The notes: generated by a model not told the origin, from the letters alone. Shown: positions 38,188 to 47,034, counted from the stretch's first letter. The stretch is DNA of 64,000 nucleotides from Bacteroidaceae bacterium (GCA_017542145.1 JAFXXQ010000037.1:149288-213287); one strand, 5' to 3'. Program-made: numbers and translations.

Positions 38188-40350
38188 ATGAAAGTCTATA
38201 AGACCAATGAGATTTCGAACCTTGCAATCGTTGGAGGTTCGGGTTCAGGTAAGACCACTCTTACTGAGGCCATGCTTTTAGAGGGCGGCGTTATTCGCCG
38301 CCGTGGTTCTGTAAACGCTAAGAATACCGTCAGCGACTGCTACCCCGTGGAGCAGGAGTACGGCTATTCCGTATTCTCCACTGTCTTCGCAGTCGAGCGT
38401 GGTGCGCATAAGCTTAATATGTTTGACTGCCCGGGTTCGGGCGACTTTAGCGGAGGCTCTGTCACCGCCCTTAACATCTGCGACATCGCTATGCTCGTCG
38501 TCAACGGCGCATACGGCGTTGAAGTCGGCACTCAGAACAACTTCCGTCAGGCTGACAAACTTCACAAGCCTATCGTTTTTGTCGTCAACAATATTGATAG
38601 CGACAAGTGCGACTACGACAAAGTGGTTGAAGACCTGAAACGCGATTTCGGCGGCAAGGTTATCCCTGCACAGTTCCCCTCATCCTGCGGTCCAGACTTC
38701 AACAGCATTATTGATGTGCTTACCATGAAGCAGTACACCTATGGTGCCGATGGCACTCCAGCTACCGTTAGCGACATTCCCGCTGCCCTTGCCGGCAAGG
38801 CTCAGGACATGCACGATGCTCTTGTCGAGGCTGCTGCTAGTGGCGACGAGGATCTGATGGAGAAATTCTTTGAGACGATGGAACTCTCTGAAGAGGAAAT
38901 GGTTGAAGGTATCAAGAAGGGACTTTCTCAGCACGGTATCTATCCCATTCTCTGCAGCTCGGCTTCCAAGAACGTTGGTGTGGCCCGCATCCTCGACTTT
39001 GTCGCAGGCGTGGCTCCCACCGTTGATGAATTCCCCGGCACTCCCAACACCAAAGGCGAAGAAGTCAAGTGTAACGCTGCAGCTCCCACCTCCCTGTTCT
39101 TCTTCAAGACAGAGATGGAGCAGCACATCGGCGAGGTCTGCTACTTCAAGGTTATGAGCGGTACCGTCAAGACGGGTGATGACCTGAACAACGCTTCACG
39201 TGGTTCGAAGGAACGTATCGCCCAGCTCTTCACCCCGGGTCGCGGCAATTATCGTCAGTTGCTTGACGAATTGCAGGCAGGTGATATCGGCTGCACCGTC
39301 AAACTGAAGGACGTCAAGACAGGCAATACCCTCAACAGCAAGGATGCCGACAATTTGTTCGACTTCATTGTCTATCCCAACTACAAGTATTCCCGTGCAA
39401 TCCGTCCCGAGAACGAGGCCGACACCGAGAAGATGATGACTGCCTGCAACCGTCTGCACGAGCAGGATCCGACGTGGGTCATCGAGCAGTCGAAGGAGCT
39501 CCGCCAGATTATTATCCACGGACAGGGCGAGTTCCACCTCCGTACGCTGAAGTGGCTGCTTGAGAACAACGATAAGCTCCACATCATCTACGACGAGCCC
39601 CGCGTTCCTTATCGTGAGACCATTACTAAGGCTGCCCGTGCCGACTATCGTCACAAGAAGCAGTCTGGTGGTGCAGGTCAGTTTGGTGAAGTTCACCTCA
39701 TCGTTGAGCCTTACGTCGAAGGCAAGCCCATGCCCGAGGTGTATAAGTTTGGCGGGCAGGAATACAAGATGTCTATCAAGGGACAGGATGAGTATCCGCT
39801 GGAGTGGGGCGGCAAGCTGGTGTTTGTTAATTCCGTTGTTGGTGGTGCCATCGATGCTCGCTTCATGCCTGCTATTCTCAAGGGTATCATGCAGCGTATG
39901 GAGCAAGGGCCTCTCACCGGTTCATATGCACGTGACGTCCGCGTCATTGTTTACGATGGTAAGATGCACCCCGTTGACTCCAACGAAATTTCCTTCATGC
40001 TTGCCGGACGTAACGCCTTCTCCGAGGCCTTCCGCAATGCAGGTCCGAAGGTCTTGGAGCCTATCTACGATGTAGAGGTTCTCGTTCCTGCCGAATTCAT
40101 GGGTGATGTCATGAGTGACCTTCAGGGCCGTCGTGGCATGATTATGGGTATGGGTAGCGATGGCGCTTTCCAGAAACTCAACGCCAAGGTGCCCCTTAAG
40201 GAGATGTCTAACTACAGCACTTCGCTGAGCTCCCTCACCGGCGGTAGCGGCACTTTCAACATGTCCTTCGCCAGTTACGAGCTCGTTCCGACGGATGTTC
40301 AGGACAAGCTTATCAAGGAGTTTCAGGAGAAGCAGAAGGACGAGGATTAA
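38188..40350 (+). CDS. Elongation factor G paralogue (EF-G2 type)
   Basis: 720 residues with the five EF-G domains. The P-loop is GGSGSGKTT (residues 16-24) and the C-terminal domains IV and V include HKKQSGGAGQFGEVHL and LQGRRGMIMG. The GTPase motifs are degenerate: G3 reads DCPGSGDF (residues 80-87) instead of DTPGHVDF, so the catalytic histidine is a serine (Ser84), and G4 reads NNID rather than NKMD. This agrees with the Bacteroides EF-G2 type, a translocase reported to work without GTP hydrolysis and needed in starvation. TAATTTCG at 38099-38106 is a weak -7 candidate. A strong terminator follows. Confidence 0.9.
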   Translation: MKVYKTNEISNLAIVGGSGSGKTTLTEAMLLEGGVIRRRGSVNAKNTVSDCYPVEQEYGYSVFSTVFAVERGAHKLNMFDCPGSGDFSGGSVTALNICDIAMLVVNGAYGVEVGTQNNFRQADKLHKPIVFVVNNIDSDKCDYDKVVEDLKRDFGGKVIPAQFPSSCGPDFNSIIDVLTMKQYTYGADGTPATVSDIPAALAGKAQDMHDALVEAAASGDEDLMEKFFETMELSEEEMVEGIKKGLSQHGIYPILCSSASKNVGVARILDFVAGVAPTVDEFPGTPNTKGEEVKCNAAAPTSLFFFKTEMEQHIGEVCYFKVMSGTVKTGDDLNNASRGSKERIAQLFTPGRGNYRQLLDELQAGDIGCTVKLKDVKTGNTLNSKDADNLFDFIVYPNYKYSRAIRPENEADTEKMMTACNRLHEQDPTWVIEQSKELRQIIIHGQGEFHLRTLKWLLENNDKLHIIYDEPRVPYRETITKAARADYRHKKQSGGAGQFGEVHLIVEPYVEGKPMPEVYKFGGQEYKMSIKGQDEYPLEWGGKLVFVNSVVGGAIDARFMPAILKGIMQRMEQGPLTGSYARDVRVIVYDGKMHPVDSNEISFMLAGRNAFSEAFRNAGPKVLEPIYDVEVLVPAEFMGDVMSDLQGRRGMIMGMGSDGAFQKLNAKVPLKEMSNYSTSLSSLTGGSGTFNMSFASYELVPTDVQDKLIKEFQEKQKDED

Positions 40351-40381
40351 TCTCCCTTCCTTCAGACAGTTTTATAATTTG

Positions 40382-40415
40382 CAAGGCCCGCCATACAGGC
40401 GGGCCTTGTTTTTTC
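40382..40415 (+). terminator. Rho-independent terminator after EF-G2
   Basis: An 11-bp GC-rich stem (40382-40392 with 40398-40408) with loop ATACA is followed by T-rich sequence. Confidence 0.9.
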
Positions 40416-40457
40416 TTCTGATTGATATCTACTGGTAGGGCGTTCCTCTTTATCTGT

Positions 40458-42908
40458 TTAGAAACGGAGCTTGAGTTTAAGCTGGAATCCATCGGAGTCG
40501 GAGTGGAACGCATCTCGATGGGTAAGTCGATAGATGTAATCCACCTCAAGCACATCAAAGATGTTACTAACGCCGACAATCAACCTGACATAGGGAATGG
40601 GTTGCCAGGAGGTTTTTCCAGACTGCCCGTCTGAAACCTGTGGTGTTGAAGGCAGCAGGGCATCGGATAGCCAGAGCGTGCGAGCCCCAAAGACTTCACG
40701 CCACCCGAGATTGCGGATGAGAGGGATATGGTTAAAGATTATGCCTTTGGTGCGGCATTTGATACTCCAAGAGATGTAACGGTCTGTAGCCATTTCCATG
40801 GGGTCGATGTCGGTGAAAAGGCCGTTAGGACCAATGGTGTTAGGCGTGGTGGGCGGAACTAAGCGCAACGGAACGGGGACATCAGGTGTCCAGAGACGTC
40901 CGGCTCGCACGCTGTTGTCCATGAAACCATAGCCATGGAAACGGACGCGCTGCTGAAAGGTGAAGAGGGTTCGCTGGTAATTGTAGGCCGATCCGAGAAA
41001 ACCCTTCCGTGCCATCGTGTGGCTTAGGGTAAAGACGGGCGTTTCCTTGTTGACAATTAGTCTGTCGTCAACCTCGAGCTTATAGACTTCGCCTGGGGCA
41101 TAGCGCAAGTTCAGTTCCAGTTCTGATTGGCTGAATCCGCCTGTGGGGAAGAACTCCGTTTGAAAGGTCGAGGCTGGGTCGCTGAGTGTGCGATGCCTGA
41201 CAACAGCTTCCCATGTGAGGCCAAAGCGGTATTCGTTGGCATAGGCCAGTTCCTGTCGGCGCTGGAAGGCGTAGGGATAGTTGTAGGGATGATTGATGCT
41301 GCTGACAAGGTCGTCCCAGCCGTTTGAGGGTTGTCGGTTTCCAAGAGGCAGGATGTCGTAGTCGCTATGCAGCCGGATGTAGTTGCGGGGATGGGCGGAG
41401 AAGTACTTCTCCTTCTTGTTGAACGAGTATTCGAGTTCAGCCATGTATTTCCAACGATGGTCACGAGTGCCCCAGGCCACATAGCCGCGCATCATCAGTT
41501 GTGGATGGAGGTAGGCGCTGGTGACAACGCCTGGTCGGATGCGCACGCCCTCTACGTTGTTCCAGCTGAGGAGTGAGCCCACAGGACCATACCAGAAGTT
41601 TGGCTTCAGCGGGTCGGAGGGGAAGTAGTGGGTGTAGGCCATACCTGCAGCTCCCTCGAATAAACGGTAGCCTGGGCGTTTCCGTAACTCATCTATCAGC
41701 CCTTTAGTAAGACGGTAGGGACGACTGGGCGGCAGGTCTGCATAGGAATTGGATGTGGAGTGGCTTGTGTTGAGTGAATAGTCGTTGGAAGATAGCTCGG
41801 CATTTGCCTCTTGATTTGTTGACTTGTTGACTTGTTGACCTTTATATTCTCTATAGCTGACGTCGCGGCGCAGAGCGGCGCCTCCGAGGCGTTCCAAACC
41901 CAGCACGTTGGCAACAAAGCGGCACATCAACGTTTCATGTGCAAGGTCGATACGCCCCTCGCGGCTACGGTTAAAGCTCTGTATCAGGGTGACGCCTTTG
42001 ACAAAATTCAGCTTCATTCGCGAGGGGGTAGACATGCTGATGTGACGGATGAAGTGCCCGTCAGGATCTACGAAGATGTGTCCGACGAAGGAAAACGAAC
42101 GTCCGTCCCTTGGGGCAAAGACGATGTCGAGGCAGGGCTGTCCGCCGATAACAACGGTATCGCTCATGGCAAAGCGATAGAAGAGCGTGCCGAAATGGGA
42201 GATGGGGGAGGGGAAGCGTTCCCCAATGATGCAGATGTCACCCGAGAAGATGTCCGTGTTGCCGATGTAGTGGTTCAAAGGGCCTTCAATCTCCTCTTCT
42301 GAGAGGAAGTCGTCGATGCCCGTGCGGCGTGTGAAGGCTGTCATTCTCTCCGTTCCTCGTGCGGCATGTTGCACACTCAGGGCTGTTTCCAATAACGTCA
42401 AAGCCGTTTCGCCGCTTCGGTTGTCCAGTTCGTAGATGGCTGTGGGGCGTATGGAATTACCAAGGCTGTCAAACAGTTCGGTATACGATTTCTCGTGGCA
42501 AGAGACATAGACAACCCCGTCGTCGTCCGTCATCAGGGCATCGTAGCTCAGGTATTTGTTGAAGATGTTGGGGTGATGTCTGATTTCGTATTTCAGTATC
42601 CCCTTGCTTGGTTCGGCAAGAGCCACGCTGGTTACGTCGCGCCGCTCGCGCGATAGGGTACCGTTGGTAGCGGGGCGATAATCGTCGATGTGGCTGACGA
42701 TTTCGTTGATGATGGCAAAGGCAGGATTGTCCTTGAGGCTGCGCCGTGTCCTGAGTATTTTCCCGTCGATGACTACTTCGTCCAGTTCGTAGGCCTGCAG
42801 CAGCACCTCATCCCCCACATCCTGGGCGCACACACTTACAGCCGCCGCCCACGCGGCAGCCACCCATGCAAGCCATCGGCGGGGGCATCGGCGTCGCCTC
42901 ACACGCAT
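40458..42908 (-). CDS. DUF5686 family outer-membrane protein
   Basis: About 816 residues from ATG 42908 (MRVRRRRCPRRW), with a very basic start and a signal peptide ending near SVCAQ. It has an N-terminal soluble region (NPAFAIINEIVSHIDDYRP and CLDIVFAPRDGRSFSFVG) and a C-terminal beta-barrel half ending in phenylalanine (QLKLKLRF), an outer-membrane insertion signature. DUF5686 proteins often carry a carboxypeptidase-like N-terminal domain; that domain is not evident here. A loop near residue 398 (VNKSTNQE) is encoded by an 8-bp tandem repeat (GTCAACAA, 41817-41840) and looks like an in-frame insertion. TACCTTCG on the minus strand (42931-42938) is a possible -7 box. Confidence 0.82.
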   Translation of the reverse strand: MRVRRRRCPRRWLAWVAAAWAAAVSVCAQDVGDEVLLQAYELDEVVIDGKILRTRRSLKDNPAFAIINEIVSHIDDYRPATNGTLSRERRDVTSVALAEPSKGILKYEIRHHPNIFNKYLSYDALMTDDDGVVYVSCHEKSYTELFDSLGNSIRPTAIYELDNRSGETALTLLETALSVQHAARGTERMTAFTRRTGIDDFLSEEEIEGPLNHYIGNTDIFSGDICIIGERFPSPISHFGTLFYRFAMSDTVVIGGQPCLDIVFAPRDGRSFSFVGHIFVDPDGHFIRHISMSTPSRMKLNFVKGVTLIQSFNRSREGRIDLAHETLMCRFVANVLGLERLGGAALRRDVSYREYKGQQVNKSTNQEANAELSSNDYSLNTSHSTSNSYADLPPSRPYRLTKGLIDELRKRPGYRLFEGAAGMAYTHYFPSDPLKPNFWYGPVGSLLSWNNVEGVRIRPGVVTSAYLHPQLMMRGYVAWGTRDHRWKYMAELEYSFNKKEKYFSAHPRNYIRLHSDYDILPLGNRQPSNGWDDLVSSINHPYNYPYAFQRRQELAYANEYRFGLTWEAVVRHRTLSDPASTFQTEFFPTGGFSQSELELNLRYAPGEVYKLEVDDRLIVNKETPVFTLSHTMARKGFLGSAYNYQRTLFTFQQRVRFHGYGFMDNSVRAGRLWTPDVPVPLRLVPPTTPNTIGPNGLFTDIDPMEMATDRYISWSIKCRTKGIIFNHIPLIRNLGWREVFGARTLWLSDALLPSTPQVSDGQSGKTSWQPIPYVRLIVGVSNIFDVLEVDYIYRLTHRDAFHSDSDGFQLKLKLRF

Positions 42909-43177
42909 ATCCCTTTTTCTATTCACGCCGCGAAGGTACGACAAAAAACTGAACAATGAAAACGAAAGAAAAACGGAATGAAAAAAAACGTAAAAAAAAA
43001 CATCCCCATCTGCCACTAACCATGCACTCTATATTCTTCCTCTGAAAACTGCTAGCCTGAAAGGCCAGCAAAGGTGTTCTTGCAGACAAATATAAAAATA
43101 AATCATGAATGGATGGGGTATTTGAAAAATATGTATTATCTTCGCCGCGAAATGCGATAATTTTAGTAAAAATCATT

Positions 43178-43480
43178 ATGAGAAAATCCAAAAGAAAGAC
43201 AATGGGCAGGGTCGTATCTGCCTTGCTTTTGCTGCTCCTTTTCCCCATCGGCGCCTGGGCGCAAGGGATGGCGGTAAGAGGTGTCGTGAATGACGAGACT
43301 GGTGAGCCGGTCATCGGCGCGTCGGTCTCCGTGAAAGGAACGACAAACGGTACCATCACCGACTACGATGGGCGTTTCGCGCTGTCGGGCGTGGAGCGTG
43401 GTGCAACTATCGTCGTGGCCGTACGCCTGCCGGCAGCGAAGTCACTATCAGCGGTTTCTCGCTCATTGAATACTAAATAA
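43178..43480 (+). pseudogene. SusC-like TonB-dependent transporter, truncated remnant
   Basis: The 100 codons give a signal peptide (LLLLLLFPIGAWAQ) and the carboxypeptidase-like domain found at the start of SusC proteins: VRGVVNDETGEPVIGASVSV, then DYDGRFALSGVERGATIVV. After that the frame breaks into RLPAAKSLSAVSRSLNTK and stops. A normal SusC is about 1000 residues long with plug and barrel. In another frame, the last bases read GSEVTISGFSLIEY and a stop at 43474-43476, which looks like the end of a different protein (a SusE/F or glycan-binding type). So the gene is best read as a deletion joining the start of susC to the end of a downstream gene, near 43415-43425. Confidence 0.75.
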
Positions 43481-43481
43481 T

Positions 43482-44591
43482 ATGAAATCCATGAATTTCC
43501 TATTCACACTACTCGCCCTCCTCTCTTTCACCGCCTGTGGAGGAGGGGAGGAGCAGGGCGGAGGCCAGACGGCTTCCACCATCACGCTCAGCGGAGATAA
43601 ATTCTCTTTAGGTCATGAAGGCGGTTCGTTCACCGTCGATGTCAAGGCTTCGCGCGAGTGGAGCGCCTTCAGCGACGACGACTGGCTGAAGGTCACCTAT
43701 AACGCCGGAACATCTCACGAAGGGAAGGTTGACGTCGTGGCGTCCGAGAACACCCTTACCGCCGACCGCAAGGGAACAGTGGTCGTGAAGGCCGGTGCCG
43801 GGCGCTCCGTCATTACGGTCACCCAGGACGCCGCGCCCGAAATCAAGTACAGCGACCTCTGTCCTCTCGATGGCTACCAGCTTGTCTGGCAGGACGAGTT
43901 CGAGACGGACGGCATTCTGAAAGGCGACTGGACGTATCAGACGGCGCGTGCCGGATGGGTGAACCACGAGCTGCAGACCTACGTGGAGCAGACGTCGCCC
44001 AAGGGCAGTCCCGTAGCGGAGTGCTCGAAAGGTACGCTCAAGATTAACTGCTTCAAGGAGGACGGCACCGTCTATTCCGGCCGCGTCTATGCCTGCCGGA
44101 ATACCGGTTGGAAGTACGGCTACGTGGAGGCTCGCATCAAGCTGCCGAAGGGCAAGGGCACCTGGCCTGCCTTCTGGATGATGCCCGTCCACTTCACGGC
44201 CTGGCCCGACGACGGCGAGATTGACATCATGGAGGAAGTGGGGTACCATCCCAACTACACCTCCTCGTCCATCCATTGCAAGAAGTACTACCACAGCATC
44301 GGTACGCAGAAGACGAAGGAGCACTACTGCGCTGGTGCCGAAGGTGAGTTCCATGTCTATGCCCTCGAGTGGACGGCCGACTATATCCGCACCTACGTCG
44401 ATGGTAAGGAGCTCTTCTACTTCGAGAACGACGGCAAGGGCGACAAGCAGACGTGGCCCTTCAACAAGCCGTTCTACGTCATCCTCAACCTGGCTTGGGG
44501 AGGCGACTGGGGCGGCGCGCAGGGCGTGGACGAGAGCGTCCTGCCCATCACGATGGAAGTGGACTACGTCCGCGTCTTCCAGAAGCCGTAG
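43482..44591 (+). CDS. GH16 beta-glucanase lipoprotein with BACON domain
   Basis: 369 residues. The signal peptide ends in the lipobox LLSFTACGGG. A BACON domain (about 33-113) follows, with EGGSFTVDVKASREWSAFSDD. The GH16 catalytic domain (about 120-369) begins YQLVWQDEFE and has the active site WPDDGEIDIMEEVG, where Glu246, Asp248 and Glu251 form the ExDxxE triad. It ends with the usual MEVDYVRVFQKP. The enzyme probably cuts beta-1,3- or mixed-linkage beta-glucan at the cell surface. It lies 6 bp after the stop of the reading frame that ends the SusC remnant, so it was probably part of a beta-glucan utilisation locus, and it now has no transporter next to it in the window. Confidence 0.92.
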   Translation: MKSMNFLFTLLALLSFTACGGGEEQGGGQTASTITLSGDKFSLGHEGGSFTVDVKASREWSAFSDDDWLKVTYNAGTSHEGKVDVVASENTLTADRKGTVVVKAGAGRSVITVTQDAAPEIKYSDLCPLDGYQLVWQDEFETDGILKGDWTYQTARAGWVNHELQTYVEQTSPKGSPVAECSKGTLKINCFKEDGTVYSGRVYACRNTGWKYGYVEARIKLPKGKGTWPAFWMMPVHFTAWPDDGEIDIMEEVGYHPNYTSSSIHCKKYYHSIGTQKTKEHYCAGAEGEFHVYALEWTADYIRTYVDGKELFYFENDGKGDKQTWPFNKPFYVILNLAWGGDWGGAQGVDESVLPITMEVDYVRVFQKP

Positions 44592-44630
44592 AACCATACA
44601 CGCCAGCCGTTTCATACGACATCTCCCATG

Positions 44631-44654
44631 TAGAGACACGGCATGCCGCGTCTC
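44631..44654. repeat. Short palindrome, REP-like
   Basis: GAGACACGGCA (44633-44643) and TGCCGCGTCTC (44644-44654) form an 11-bp inverted repeat with one mismatch. Sequences of the form gagacgcggcatgccgcgtctc are familiar as dispersed repeats in several bacterial groups. It follows the GH16 stop by 40 nt and may also help end transcription. Confidence 0.55.
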
Positions 44655-44700
44655 ACGAAACGACGGAACAATTCTCTACAGATAGAAAAAACAAAAAAAG

Positions 44701-45065
44701 GCCAACACCTACCTATCTTCTCGCAACTCACGATGGTAAAGCGAGTTAGGAAAGGTAGGTGTTTCTCAAACACCTACCTAACACCTACCTGAAATCTACC
44801 TTGAGCCTTTTTTGCCTATCTTGCTGGCATCAAACACCCACCTGGCTGATACCCAACATCTATCTTGCAGAGACCAAACACCACCTAACAGGGCATGAAG
44901 CATGTCGAACGGATACTAACGCTCTCCTTTGGCCTATTCCAAAGAAGAAATGAGGTAAAGATGCGGTATGAGTTTGGGTAGGTGTTAGGTAGGTGTTCAG
45001 TAAACACTTACCTAGTCTATAAGGCTAAAATATAGTTTGTTGTAAGCTTTTAGGTAGGTGTTGGC
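44701..45065. repeat. 365-bp element with symmetric AGGTAGGTGTT motifs
   Basis: A perfect 14-bp terminal inverted repeat (GCCAACACCTACCT at 44701-44714 and AGGTAGGTGTTGGC at 45052-45065) frames the element. The 11-bp motif AGGTAGGTGTT and its reverse occur about ten times, with tandem pairs at 44769-44790 and 44976-44997. Spacing is mirror-symmetric: 38 bp, 5 bp and a tandem pair on each side. Three weaker copies (44833-44843, 44855-44865 and 44877-44886) are in the centre. No open reading frame over 65 residues fits a known family. Confidence 0.85.
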
Positions 45066-45124
45066 AGTTTTTTGAAGAATTCTTATAAAAAATCAATAGC
45101 GTCGTAGAATAAAAAACATCATCG

Positions 45125-45292
45125 CAACATTAAATGCTAGCTTCACAACGTTAAACGCTGGCATCACAGCGTTAAACTTTAGCGTAGTAGCGTTTGATGT
45201 TATTTCATTAGAAGGGCCTTCTATTCCGTCAGAAGGCCCTTCTAATTTGCCAAAAGGGCCTTTTGTTTAGTTAAAGCCCTTCTGTTGTTGTT
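45125..45292. repeat. Intergenic array, eight units, 21-bp period
   Basis: Units start at 45125, 45146, 45167, 45188, 45209, 45230, 45251 and 45272. Units 1-4 have cores like CGTTAAACGCTGG; units 5-8 have cores like AGAAGGGCCTTCT. The period does not slip at the switch. It is the longest array in the window. Confidence 0.9.
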
Positions 45293-45325
45293 CCCCATTC
45301 AAGAGTTCTGAGCTTGAGTGAGGCG

Positions 45326-45511
45326 TCAGTCGTCGAAATCCGACTCCACCATGTTGTCAGAGCCGCTGCGATAGTCGTCGTCAAGGTTATAGCCGTACTT
45401 GTCCCTGTCCATCGATGCATTACGATGATAGTCGTCCCACGCGCCGAACGGATTCTTCTTCTCCTGCTTTTTATGCTCGTCATCTCCGAGCAGCCAATCT
45501 AAAAATCCCAT
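45326..45511 (-). CDS. Small acidic hypothetical protein
   Basis: 61 residues. It starts MGFLDWLLGDDEHKKQEKK, continues NPFGAWDDYHRNASMDRDKY and ends MVESDFDD: a short amphipathic start followed by a very polar, Asp/Tyr-rich chain with no known domain. I judge it real because it has its own minus-strand -7 box (TACCTTTG at 45567-45574, predicted start near 45560) and sensible composition; homologues of this type exist as unannotated small proteins in Prevotella. No function can be offered. Confidence 0.6.
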   Translation of the reverse strand: MGFLDWLLGDDEHKKQEKKNPFGAWDDYHRNASMDRDKYGYNLDDDYRSGSDNMVESDFDD

Positions 45512-45777
45512 AGTAGTATCTTTTTTAAGTTAAACATGAAGGCACATTCCGCCCTTTTTCTTTCCGCAAAGGTATGGGTAATCTTTCATACAAAAAAGCA
45601 AAACAAAAAAAATTCTTCGTTTAAGATATTTTGTGCCAAATGTAAGGGAATATGGTACACTATCCGCTTATATTAACGCGCGAGGGTGGCGAGTAATTCC
45701 AAAGCCGCTTTGAAAAACGAAAGGAGAACTGCTTTTTCCCAACATTTTTTGTTTTGTTTGATTTCTTTTCCTTTTTA
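45512..45777. other. Divergent intergenic region
   Basis: It holds the -7 box of the small acidic gene (45567-45574) and AT-rich sequence leading to the promoter at 45778. No further gene, hairpin or repeat is supported here. Confidence 0.5.
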
Positions 45778-45809
45778 TTTGTTTGTTTCGGAAAAAAGAG
45801 TTATTTTTG
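45778..45809 (+). promoter_or_regulatory. Bacteroidetes-type promoter of the kinase operon
   Basis: TTTG at 45778-45781 and TATTTTTG at 45802-45809 are 20 bp apart. The predicted start near 45816 gives a leader of about 43 nt. Confidence 0.75.
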
Positions 45810-45858
45810 CCCAATCAATTATAAGGAGAATTGTTTCTTGACACCATAAGAGACGTAT

Positions 45859-47034
45859 ATGAGGAATTGCGAAAAAAGATTTCACAAAATATATCACCGA
45901 GATGCGGCTGCGCTGGCTTTTTGTCCCTACCGTATTTGCCCCATTGGAGCACACTCTGACCATAATATGGGTAAGGTGACGGGTCAGGCTATCGACAAGG
46001 GTATCCACATCGCCTATAGCCCGAAGGAGAACGGCGTGATTGAGCTCTGCTCGCTTCAGTTCGACAAACGGGCACAATGGCACGTGGCTCAGGTTCCGGA
46101 GCGGAGGCAGGGCGACTGGGCGGACTATCTGCGTGGAGCCACGCTGGAGCTCGGAAGGCGCTATCCGCTGACACGCGGATTGAGTGGCGTCATCGAGGGA
46201 AGCTTGCCCATCGGCGGCCTTTCGTCGTCAGCAGCTGTGACGCTCTCGTTCTTCAGCGCCCTTTGTGCCGTCAACGGCCTAAAACCCGCTGCACCTGAAC
46301 TTATTAAGATGGCTGTGGCGGTGGAGAACAATTATGTGGGCGTCAGCAGCGGCAAGCTCGATCAGAGCTGCGAAATCTACTCCCGTAAGAACCAGCTCCT
46401 CTATCTTGACACGCTCGATGACAGCTACGAGGTGATACCCACCCATCCCTCTATGCCAGCGTACGACATAATGATTTTCTTCAGCGGAGTAGAACGCACG
46501 CTTGCAGGCAGCGCTTTCAATATGAGGGTTGACGAGGCTCGTTCGGCGGCCTATGCGCTCAAGGCCTTTTCGGGTATGCCCTATGGGAAGTTCGCTGAGA
46601 CGAATCTGCGTGAGGTGTCGCGCGAAGTATATGAGCAGTACAAGAACCGCTTGCCCGAAACGTGGCGCCGTCGTGCTGAACATTGGTACACAGAGTACGC
46701 CCGAGTTGAAGCTGGCGCTGAGGCATGGCGTCGGGGTGATTTGGTGGCGTTCGGACGGCTTAGCTTTGAAAGCGGGCGCTCGTCAATAGAGAATTGGGAG
46801 ACTGGTTCGCCCGAGCTGAAAACGCTCTACGACATTATGACGCATACCGATGGTATCTATGGTGGGCGCTTTAGCGGTGCCGGGTTCAAGGGCTGCTGCA
46901 TGGCCTTGACTGACCCTGCTTTTCGCGAAAGTATCACCGAAAAGGTGACTGCAGCCTACCTGCGTGAGTTCCCCGACTTGAAGGGAAAGTTCTCTGTTCA
47001 CGTCTGCCAAAGTGCCGATGGAGTGTCTTTGTAA
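45859..47034 (+). CDS. GHMP sugar kinase (galactokinase/galacturonokinase-like)
   Basis: 391 residues. The substrate motif reads CPYRICPIGAHSDHNMG (about residues 22-38), the galactokinase signature in a form close to plant galacturonokinase (PYRICPxGAHxDH). The ATP motif is PIGGLSSSAAVTLSF (about 117-131) and the C-terminal GHMP motif GRFSGAGFKGCCMAL is near 335. It should put a phosphate on C1 of a sugar or uronic acid. The next gene is a nucleotidyltransferase, so together they would turn a free sugar into an NDP-sugar. Whether the substrate is galactose, galacturonate or arabinose cannot be decided by eye. First gene of a five-gene operon. Confidence 0.85.
   Translation: MRNCEKRFHKIYHRDAAALAFCPYRICPIGAHSDHNMGKVTGQAIDKGIHIAYSPKENGVIELCSLQFDKRAQWHVAQVPERRQGDWADYLRGATLELGRRYPLTRGLSGVIEGSLPIGGLSSSAAVTLSFFSALCAVNGLKPAAPELIKMAVAVENNYVGVSSGKLDQSCEIYSRKNQLLYLDTLDDSYEVIPTHPSMPAYDIMIFFSGVERTLAGSAFNMRVDEARSAAYALKAFSGMPYGKFAETNLREVSREVYEQYKNRLPETWRRRAEHWYTEYARVEAGAEAWRRGDLVAFGRLSFESGRSSIENWETGSPELKTLYDIMTHTDGIYGGRFSGAGFKGCCMALTDPAFRESITEKVTAAYLREFPDLKGKFSVHVCQSADGVSL

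Noticed and set aside
43608..44639. 343-codon frame opposite GH16.
   Set aside because: No signal peptide or domain; GH16 active site is on the other strand.
44701..45065. Insertion sequence.
   Set aside because: Terminal inverted repeats exist, but there is no transposase frame and no clear target duplication, so only a non-autonomous element is possible.
45125..45292. Looks at first like a short CRISPR array.
   Set aside because: Units are 21 bp with no unique spacers of constant length, the core changes inside the array, and no cas gene is in the window.
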